Shown here piece by piece: positions 1 through 4,865 of a DNA stretch of 6,303 nt. The translations under genes and the position numbers were made by a program. Below the pieces are notes generated by a model. The model searched no databases and was not told the origin of the DNA. It worked only from the letters and a program-made list of their open reading frames with translations. Origin of the DNA: Gammaproteobacteria bacterium (GTDB lineage: Bacteria > Pseudomonadota > Gammaproteobacteria > Burkholderiales > Burkholderiaceae_E). The stretch is from positions 1-6,303 of the forward strand of contig JAUIAI010000167.1 of the NCBI GenBank assembly GCA_030425615.1, read 5' to 3'. The number at the start of each line of letters is the position of its first letter. Positions within the stretch are counted from its first letter, which is position 1.

Positions 1-252
1 ACCCTGCCACGGCCGTTGACCTACATGCACGAGGAGGGCATCGGCGTGCTGCCCGCGGTGCTCGATGCCGCCGGGGTCGGCGAGTGCATCCTGGTTGGCC
101 ACAGCGACGGCGCCTCCATCGCCATCGTCCATGCGGGCGGCGTGAGCGACGCGCGCGTTCGCGGCCTGGTGCTGATGGCGCCGGCGGTGTCGGGTCTCGT
201 TCGCGGCGCACGCCGGACCGCACGCCGCGCGGCTTCGCCCTCCGCCGACTAG
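1..252 (+). pseudogene. alpha/beta-fold hydrolase, cut by the window at the 5' end and lacking its C-terminal half
   Basis: The frame is open from the first base and codes for 83 residues in the window. It shows a helix-strand-elbow segment typical of alpha/beta hydrolases: a YMHEEG stretch, then VLPAVLDAAGV, then the nucleophile elbow GHSDGASIA, with the predicted catalytic serine at bases 103-105, followed by the strand RVRGLVLMAP. Related enzymes continue for well over 100 residues past this strand, through the cap and the acid and histidine of the triad. Here the recognisable part ends near base 192. An Arg/Ala-rich tail that I do not recognise follows, to a TAG at 250-252. No continuation was found by eye in the other plus frames before dusA. 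The encoded protein would lack two of three catalytic residues, so I call it a broken gene. A divergent short protein or an assembly error remains possible. The substrate cannot be told. Confidence 0.62.
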
Positions 253-253
253 T

Positions 254-284
254 GGCCCGGCCCGGAGCGCGCCCCGGGCCGGCC
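254..284. terminator. GC-rich hairpin between convergent genes
   Basis: The left arm GGCC-C-GGCCCGG (254-265) pairs with CCGGGCC-GGCC (274-284), giving 7 plus 4 base pairs with one bulged C and a loop of about 8 bases. It starts two bases after the stop of the hydrolase remnant. No T-run follows on either strand, so it is not a textbook intrinsic terminator. Its place between convergent genes suggests a transcription-ending or RNA-stabilising role. Confidence 0.4.
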
Positions 285-292
285 GGCAGGCT

Positions 293-308
293 CCGCCCCC
301 CAGGGCGG
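293..308 (-). terminator. hairpin just downstream of the dusA stop
   Basis: CCGCCC (293-298) and GGGCGG (303-308) form a perfect 6-bp stem with a 4-base loop. On the minus strand it begins 10 bases after the dusA stop codon. No T-run follows, so an end-of-transcript role is inferred from position and stem strength only. Confidence 0.35.
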
Positions 309-318
309 CGATCTTGTC

Positions 319-1302
319 TCAGGCAGCGCGCGCCACGCTCGCAGCCGATGCCTGCAGCGCATCGTAGGCGCTCCAGAGAAGGTCCGGATCGTTGCCGCGC
401 AAGCGGGCCACATCGCTCAACGTGCGGCGCCAGGCGCGCGCGCCGGCCTCACCGTTGAAAAGACCCAGCATGTGGCGGGTGATACAGCGAAGCGGCACGT
501 CGCGCGCGATCTGCCGTCGCGAATAGGCCACCATGCGCTCGATCACCCGTTCACGGGTGAGTTCCGGTGCCTCGGCTCCTCCGTAACGGAAGTCCACCTC
601 TGCGAGCAGCCACGGGGTGTCGTACGCGGCCCGACCCACCATCGCGCCGTCCAACCCGGCGCCGGCCCGTGCGATCTGGTCGTGGTCGACCAGCCCCCCG
701 TTCAAATGGATCTCCAGGGCGGGGAAATCCCGCTTCAGCCGGTGCACGACGTCATAGCGCAATGGCGGTATCGTTCGGTTCTCCTTCGGATTCAGGCCGT
801 CAAGCCAGGCATTGCGCGCGTGGACGTAGAAAATCCCGCAGCCGGCCTCGGAAACCGTGCCCACGAAGTCGCGCACCATTGCGTAACTCTCGTCACGACC
901 CAGCCCGATCCGGTGCTTGACGGTGACCGGCACCGCGACGGCCTCGACCATCGCGCGAACACAATCCGCCACGAGCGCCGGCTCGGCCATCAGGCAGGCG
1001 CCGAAGCTTCCTTCGCGAACCCGGTCGCTCGGGCACCCGCAGTTCAGATTGATCTCGTCATAGCCCCAGCGCTCCCCGATACGGGCGCTCGCCGCAAGGT
1101 GCGCCGGGTTGGAGCCCCCCAGTTGCAGCGCCACCGGGTGCTCGGCCTCGTCGAAGGAGAGCAGGCGCTCGTGATCGCCGCGCAACACCGCCACCGTGGA
1201 CACCATCTCGGTGAACAGGCGGGCACGAAGGCTGATGCTGCGGTGGAAGAACCGGCAGTGCCGGTCCGTCCAGTCCATCATCGGCGCTACAGAGAAAATC
1301 AC
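319..1302 (-). CDS. dusA: tRNA-dihydrouridine(20/20a) synthase DusA
   Basis: An FMN- and NADPH-dependent cytoplasmic enzyme that reduces uridines 20 and 20a in the tRNA D-loop to dihydrouridine. The 327-residue product has the family's usual length and its motifs in order: SVAPMMDWTDRHCR at residues 4-17 (start of the TIM barrel, FMN site), FTEMVST at 30-36, LQLGGSNP at 59-66, and NLNCGCPSDRV at 85-95 with the expected catalytic cysteine at C90. VKHRIG, YVHARNAWLDGLNPKENRTI and HLNGG follow, then the phosphate-binding stretch MVGRAAYDTPW and the C-terminal helical-domain motif ITRHMLGLFNG. The DGLNPKENR segment marks DusA rather than DusB or DusC. The frame is open upstream to an ATG at 1431, but that extension is Arg/Ala-rich and unlike the family. 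I chose the GTG at 1300-1302, which has GAGG nine bases upstream and puts SVAPMMDWTD at the usual distance. The 226-base gap to the upstream phosphatase gene suggests its own promoter, though no clear -35/-10 pair was seen. Confidence 0.95.
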   Translation of the reverse strand: MIFSVAPMMDWTDRHCRFFHRSISLRARLFTEMVSTVAVLRGDHERLLSFDEAEHPVALQLGGSNPAHLAASARIGERWGYDEINLNCGCPSDRVREGSFGACLMAEPALVADCVRAMVEAVAVPVTVKHRIGLGRDESYAMVRDFVGTVSEAGCGIFYVHARNAWLDGLNPKENRTIPPLRYDVVHRLKRDFPALEIHLNGGLVDHDQIARAGAGLDGAMVGRAAYDTPWLLAEVDFRYGGAEAPELTRERVIERMVAYSRRQIARDVPLRCITRHMLGLFNGEAGARAWRRTLSDVARLRGNDPDLLWSAYDALQASAASVARAA

Positions 1303-1311
1303 GACCAGGAA

Positions 1312-1315
1312 CCTC
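1312..1315 (-). promoter_or_regulatory. ribosome binding site that decides the dusA start
   Basis: GAGG on the minus strand, nine bases upstream of the GTG at 1302. It supports this start over the ATG at 1431, whose extra 43 residues do not resemble DusA. Confidence 0.5.
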
Positions 1316-1528
1316 GACCTTTCCAGAACGACTCTATGAATCCGCGCCGCCGCCTCGGCCGGCGCCCGGCCGATACGAAGCAGGGCAGCCCGCCTGGCGG
1401 GGTGATCACGGCAGCCGGTATTGTCCGGCATTCTTGAGCGACGCAGACGATGACGTCGGGTTCGCTTCGCCGGGCCGGCACCGTCGGTCGCGTCGGCGAG
1501 GGCACCCCGGGCCAGCCGACCCGCAATC

Positions 1529-2071
1529 TCAGAGATCCAAGCGAACCACGGAGCCGGTCACGGGCAGGTAGCCACGCGAACGACACGCCTGCTCGAAGTC
1601 CAGCCCACGCGCACGTTCGAAGATCAGGCGGTTGATCCAGAAGTGACCCACGACAACCACACTCGTTCCTGGTGCCGCATCCAACTCCTCGAGCGCTCCG
1701 ATCACCTTGCCGGCACGCTGCCAGACTTCCCAGAGCGACTCCCCCTGCGGCACAGGCGCGAACCGATGCGCATCGCGCAGCTTGAGCCCCAGAGCCCGCT
1801 TGGACCGCCCTTCGTAGACGCCGAAATCGAACTCCACGAGATGGGGATCCAGGATGGGCTCGACGCCGACGGTTTCGGCCAGCGGTCGGGCCGTCTCCCG
1901 CGCACGCGCCAGCGGACTCGTCACGATGGCACCGACCGGCCGCAGCGCAGGATCGTGCGCGAGTTCGCGGGCTCTCGCCTGCCCCGCCGCGCTCAGGGCG
2001 ACGTCGCTCCTGCCTGCGAACGTCCGACCGCTGGTCACGGTTTCGCCGTGACGAACGAGCCAGACGATCAT
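1529..2071 (-). CDS. histidine phosphatase family protein (phosphoglycerate mutase-like)
   Basis: A 180-residue member of the histidine phosphatase superfamily, which forms a phosphohistidine intermediate while removing phosphate from small molecules. All core residues are visible: the LVRHGET motif at residues 5-11 with nucleophile H8, R21 in the FAGRSD stretch, SPLARARETA at 52-61 with R56, the general acid E80 in LVEFDFGVYEG, and the second catalytic histidine H143 in VVVVGHF. The length fits the small PhoE/CobC-like branch rather than the roughly 230-250-residue dPGM mutases, so a phosphatase is likelier than a mutase. The substrate is not evident; CobC-type alpha-ribazole-phosphate phosphatase is possible, but no cobalamin gene is nearby. 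The ATG at 2069-2071 overlaps the upstream glycosyltransferase stop as ATGA, implying translational coupling. That pairing hints at dephosphorylation of a glycosylated product, which is inference only. A longer upstream frame is the glycosyltransferase read out of frame. Confidence 0.88.
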   Translation of the reverse strand: MIVWLVRHGETVTSGRTFAGRSDVALSAAGQARARELAHDPALRPVGAIVTSPLARARETARPLAETVGVEPILDPHLVEFDFGVYEGRSKRALGLKLRDAHRFAPVPQGESLWEVWQRAGKVIGALEELDAAPGTSVVVVGHFWINRLIFERARGLDFEQACRSRGYLPVTGSVVRLDL

Positions 2072-3168
2072 CGTGCCCGCACCGTGCGGGCGTAAAGCGC
2101 GGTGAGCTGGGCGGCCGACCGGCTCCAGTCGAACCGTGCCGCCCGGGCGAGCCCTGCCGTGCGCATGCGGGCGCGCCTTGCCGGATCCGCCTGCAGGGAG
2201 CTGATCGCGCGCGCCAGGGCTTCGCTTCCTTCCGCCGGGACGAGGCACGCGGCATCGCCGACCACGAAAGGAATGCCACCGACTTCGCTGGCGATCACGG
2301 GCACGCCTGCCGCCATTGCCTCGGCCAACGCCAGACCGAAGCCCTCCCAGCGCGATGGGGCCGCCACACAGTCCAAGGCCGCGAGCACGTCGGCCATGTC
2401 GTCACGATGACCGACCAGCTTGATCCGGCCCACCTGTCCGGCCTCCCGGATTCGCCTTCCGAGGTGCTCGACGAGTCCGGCGTCCTCCTCGTCGCCCACG
2501 ACCACGAACCGGCGTCCGTCGCCGTCTCCTCCAAGCCGCAGTGCCGCCTCGACGAAGGTATCGACGCCCTTCTGCCGGCAGATCCGACCCACCAGGCCGA
2601 CGACGTAATCTCCAGAACCCAGCCCCAGTGCCCTGCGTCCGCTAAGCCTGCTACCGCCCGCGACCCGCGCGTGATCGATGCCGTTCGCGATGACCTCGGC
2701 CCTCGCTCCGATGCGTGTCGCAACGTGCTCCGCGACGGCCTCCGACACGGCGACGCACGCATCGGTGATGCCCGCGAGGCGACGCTCGAGCGTCAAGACG
2801 TCCCCGTGCCACTTGTCTTCGTAGTCGTTGTGGTAATGCGCCACGATGCGCAGACCGCCCGGCTTGAGGACGGCCCCCGCCATCCGTGCATAGAGATTCG
2901 GCCGGAACGAATGGGTGTGCATGACATCGATGCGGTGCGCGTCGAGCCACGCGGCGAGCTCGACCAGCGCCATCGCCCTGCCGCTACCGGACGCCATCCC
3001 AGTCGGCACGTCGGCGTCGGCGAACAGGTCCAATCCGTCACCCGCCTTGAGATAGAAGACGTGCGACTCCACGAGTGCGGCGTCCGTGTGCGCCACGAGC
3101 GCTCGAACAGCGCGGGGCACGCCGCCGTGGCCGCGACTGTTCAGGACGTGACAGACCCGCAACCTCAC
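2068..3168 (-). CDS. glycosyltransferase family 4 protein (GT-B fold)
   Basis: A 366-residue GT-B enzyme expected to transfer a sugar from a nucleotide-sugar donor with retention, at the cytoplasmic face. The N-terminal domain opens with RLRVCHVLNSRGHGGVPRAV, whose glycine-rich loop contacts the donor, followed by DVMHTHSFRPN near residue 85 and AHYHNDYEDKW near 110-120. The C-terminal domain begins at about VIANGID (159-165) and has VGRICRQKGVDTF with the phosphate-contacting R195 and K200, then FVVVGDEED and VGHRDDM. The retaining EX7E motif is in SRWEGFGLALAEAMA, with E275 and E283. GVPVIASEVGGIPFVVGD completes the donor site. The acceptor and sugar cannot be read from sequence; relatives act on lipopolysaccharide, capsule or small-molecule acceptors. 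I chose the GTG at 3166-3168 because the family-like sequence starts there; further upstream in frame the sequence is Arg-rich and unlike the family. No strong Shine-Dalgarno is visible. Its stop overlaps the phosphatase start as ATGA. Confidence 0.9.
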   Translation of the reverse strand: MRLRVCHVLNSRGHGGVPRAVRALVAHTDAALVESHVFYLKAGDGLDLFADADVPTGMASGSGRAMALVELAAWLDAHRIDVMHTHSFRPNLYARMAGAVLKPGGLRIVAHYHNDYEDKWHGDVLTLERRLAGITDACVAVSEAVAEHVATRIGARAEVIANGIDHARVAGGSRLSGRRALGLGSGDYVVGLVGRICRQKGVDTFVEAALRLGGDGDGRRFVVVGDEEDAGLVEHLGRRIREAGQVGRIKLVGHRDDMADVLAALDCVAAPSRWEGFGLALAEAMAAGVPVIASEVGGIPFVVGDAACLVPAEGSEALARAISSLQADPARRARMRTAGLARAARFDWSRSAAQLTALYARTVRAR

Positions 3169-3234
3169 GGCGCCCGCCCGGCATCTTCTTCGAATTCGCT
3201 CACGACCGGTCCCTGAATCATCACCGTGCGGATC

Positions 3235-3262
3235 GTTGCACCCGAGGAGCCCGCGGCGCAAC
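3235..3262. repeat. interrupted inverted repeat upstream of the glycosyltransferase
   Basis: GTTGCACC (3235-3242) faces GGCGCAAC (3255-3262) across 12 bases. Seven of eight positions are complementary, and the eighth could be a G-U pair in RNA on one strand. It lies about 67-94 bases upstream of the GTG at 3168. It could be an operator or a leader hairpin, or chance in GC-rich DNA. Confidence 0.25.
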
Positions 3263-3287
3263 CGGCGCAGGCCGCAGACTGCGCGAT

Positions 3288-3308
3288 ATGCCCCGATCCA
3301 CGGGGCAT
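3288..3308. repeat. perfect 8-bp hairpin in the divergent intergenic region
   Basis: ATGCCCCG (3288-3295) is exactly complementary to CGGGGCAT (3301-3308) around the 5-base loop ATCCA. It sits about 120 bases upstream of the glycosyltransferase start and about 260 bases upstream of the oxidoreductase remnant. No T-run follows on either strand. Operator, leader structure or chance are all open; the perfect match makes it the clearest structure in this interval. Confidence 0.4.
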
Positions 3309-3571
3309 TCCACGGACGCGGTGTGCACCGACGAACGCCCGAACCGTCAACACTGGCGCGGCGAACGAGTCCGACCGCCGATGCACCCGCAAACCCCGGC
3401 GCTTGCGCAGGGAAACGGAGTCCCGCACCGGCCGCGCCGCCAAAACCTCCAGCGGGGGACACGAACTATCATCGACGAGGTCACGCGCGGCTACGGCTGA
3501 CCCTTATGTCGTCACCGAAACGGAGCACGAACTTTGATGCGTCCCAGACCCGAAGCCAGTGTGATTCGAAT

Positions 3572-4086
3572 ATGAAGGCCGCGATGTTCGATCGGTACGG
3601 CTCACCGGCGCGACTGACCATTCGCCAGGTGCCGGTCCCCGAGCCTCGAGACGACGAGATCCGTGTGCGGGTCGTCTTCACGACGGTCACCCGGACAGAC
3701 ACCGCGACCCTGCGCGGTCATCCGTTCTTTGCCCGCCTGATGACCGGACTGTTCAGCCCGAAGTTCCGTGTGCTCGGCATGGACTTCGCCGGCGAGATCG
3801 ACGCCGTTGGCGCGGCGGTCGATCGGTTCCGGCCCGGTGACCGAGTATTCGGCCTGCTCCCTGACCGGTATGGCGCGCATGCGCAGTTCGTCTGCGTCCG
3901 CGCCGACGCGGCCATCGCGCGTGTCCCCGACGGATTGAGCTAGTAGGAGAGCGTCGTCGGAGAGGGAGCATGGTACGCCCACGGCACCACTGCAACTGTC
4001 CGGAAAGGTATGTCGAGACAGGCCGCAAGACCGGCATCGTCGTAATCGACGTGGGCGATGCTGCGACGCTCACCCCTGCGGGTTGA
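3572..4086 (+). pseudogene. medium-chain dehydrogenase/quinone oxidoreductase-like protein, disrupted
   Basis: The ATG at 3572 opens 123 codons that match the N-terminal GroES-like domain of the zinc-independent MDR/quinone oxidoreductase group: MKAAMFDRYGSPARLTI, then VPEPRDDEIRVRV, then LGMDFAGEIDAVGAAVDRFRPGDRVFG. MDF replaces the GHE zinc motif of true alcohol dehydrogenases. After VPDGLS come two adjacent TAG codons (3941-3946). The same frame then continues as ESVVGEGAWYAHGTTATV, with family-like spacing if the two stops replaced Tyr-Glu. Near 3990-4006 this breaks off, and another frame reads RYVETGRKTGIVVIDV (4006-4053), the family's usual C-terminal strand, ending at TGA 4084-4086. 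Since relatives have about 310-340 residues, roughly 150-170 codons with the whole NAD(P)-binding Rossmann fold appear deleted. The last stop lies 8 bases from the convergent dioxygenase stop. At most a 123-residue fragment could be made, and it would lack the cofactor site. Confidence 0.82.
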
Positions 4087-4094
4087 CCCCCCCG

Positions 4095-4721
4095 TCAGAC
4101 CCGGCTCAGATAGATGACCGGCCCGTCGAACCGGGCGACCTCCCCGGCCCGCTCGATGCTGCCTGAACGGCACGGGCCACCGGGTACGGGCTCGCCGTCG
4201 CTCAGGTAGTGCTGCGTGACGAGTGTGCGGAAGCCGGGTGCGGAAACCCGGTAGTGGATATGGCGCGGACGTGGCCAGTACGGCGCCGGCACCAGTGTGT
4301 CGTAGGTGTAGGCGCCGTCGTCACCAGCGACCACCGTGCCGCGCATGTCGATCTCCCGATCCTCGTACATCTCGGCCGGACCGTTGCCCTGCGGGTGGTA
4401 GCGCCCGTCGCCATCGGTCTGCCACACCTCGAGCCGGGCTCCGGCCACGGGGGATTCGTCGTCGGCGGCCAGGACGCGGCCGGTGACGATCATGGGCTCG
4501 CCCGCCCGGTTCCAGCGGTTCAGGCTGGTCAGCACCGGCGTGTTCTCGACATAGAACGGCCCCAGCGCGTCGCGTTCGGTGGGCACGCAGTTGCCGCCGT
4601 CCGCCGCGCGGGCCGTCGAATCGCAGGCCGTGAGCGCACCGCCGACACCGGCGAACGCGGCCGCGCCGAGCAGGCGCCGCCTCAGGAATCGATGCACGGA
4701 GGGGGAAACGGGACGCTTCAT
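4095..4721 (-). CDS. exported intradiol ring-cleavage dioxygenase-like lipoprotein
   Basis: A 208-residue protein of the intradiol dioxygenase superfamily, whose classical members (protocatechuate 3,4- and catechol 1,2-dioxygenases) use Fe(III) to open catechols between the two hydroxyls. The iron ligands are all visible: Y108 in WQTDGDGRYH, Y148 in VPAPYWPRPRHIHYRV, and H154 and H156 in the HIH pair. GTVVAGDDGAYTYDTLVP is the usual strand before the second tyrosine. The N-terminus is an export signal: SVHRFLRRRLLGAAAFAGVGG, Tat-like around the arginines, ending in a lipobox-like LTAC with C33 as the likely lipidated residue. Export by Tat would suit a metalloprotein that folds before export. 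The ATG at 4719-4721 is preferred over one 13 codons upstream because GGAG lies six bases before it and it gives a normal signal peptide. Activity on a catechol is not proven, as exported relatives are poorly characterised. It runs in the same direction as the CoA-transferase, 144 bases downstream of it. Confidence 0.88.
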   Translation of the reverse strand: MKRPVSPSVHRFLRRRLLGAAAFAGVGGALTACDSTARAADGGNCVPTERDALGPFYVENTPVLTSLNRWNRAGEPMIVTGRVLAADDESPVAGARLEVWQTDGDGRYHPQGNGPAEMYEDREIDMRGTVVAGDDGAYTYDTLVPAPYWPRPRHIHYRVSAPGFRTLVTQHYLSDGEPVPGGPCRSGSIERAGEVARFDGPVIYLSRV

Positions 4722-4727
4722 GGGAAT

Positions 4728-4731
4728 CTCC
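4728..4731 (-). promoter_or_regulatory. ribosome binding site of the dioxygenase gene
   Basis: GGAG on the minus strand, six bases before the ATG at 4721. It fixes the start at the first residue of the export signal rather than at the in-frame ATG at 4760. Confidence 0.65.
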
Positions 4732-4750
4732 GATCGAACACGTCGGGAAG

Positions 4751-4765
4751 GGTCGCACAACGACC
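4751..4765. promoter_or_regulatory. small inverted repeat upstream of the dioxygenase gene
   Basis: GGTCG (4751-4755) and CGACC (4761-4765) are perfect inverted arms around CACAA, 30 bases upstream of the ATG at 4721. The placement would suit an operator, but 5-bp arms occur often by chance in GC-rich DNA. Confidence 0.2.
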
Positions 4766-4822
4766 AGCTTCGGTGGCAATGCCCGGATGAGACACCGGGT
4801 TGCCGACGTGCGCAGCGACCCA

Positions 4823-4838
4823 GGGTCTGGTCGGACCC
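4823..4838 (-). terminator. weak hairpin downstream of the CoA-transferase
   Basis: GGGTC (4823-4827) and GACCC (4834-4838) form a 5-bp stem with a 6-base loop, starting 27 bases after the CoA-transferase stop on the minus strand. There is no T-run, so read-through into the dioxygenase gene is quite possible. Confidence 0.22.
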
Positions 4839-4865
4839 GCCGCGCCGATCAGCCGACCGCGCAGA

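Larger units (their letters stand above)
3169..3571. other. non-coding interval between divergent genes
   Basis: About 400 bases separate the glycosyltransferase start (minus strand) from the start of the oxidoreductase remnant (plus strand). No frame here gives a protein that I recognise, and the open frames are Arg/Pro/Ala-rich as expected from GC-rich non-coding DNA. It holds an 8-bp hairpin (3288-3308) and a longer interrupted inverted repeat (3235-3262). It must carry the promoter for the glycosyltransferase unit, but no clear -35/-10 pair could be assigned. Confidence 0.6.

Noticed and set aside
1389..1401. Palindrome CCCGCC-T-GGCGGG upstream of dusA
   Set aside because: The one-base spacer cannot form a hairpin loop, and such runs are expected by chance at this GC content.
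472..1437. Long plus-strand open frame of 321 codons opposite dusA
   Set aside because: It is antisense to a clear DusA with all motifs, and its translation is an Arg/His/Gly-rich composition shadow unlike any family.
1299..2279. Minus-strand frame of 326 codons spanning the phosphatase gene and the dusA upstream gap
   Set aside because: It is out of frame with the phosphatase, which has all catalytic residues; the translation is Arg/Ala-rich noise.
2407..3216. Plus-strand open frame of 269 codons opposite the glycosyltransferase
   Set aside because: It is antisense to the GT-B motifs and carries no recognisable domain.
3165..3443. 92-codon minus-strand frame upstream of the glycosyltransferase as a full gene
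   Set aside because: Most of it is Arg/Ala/Ser-rich with no motif; only the last 18 codons are kept, as a weak leader candidate.
3564..3571. ATTCGAAT palindrome directly before the oxidoreductase ATG
   Set aside because: It is only eight bases long, and the gene it precedes is broken; there is no further support for an operator.
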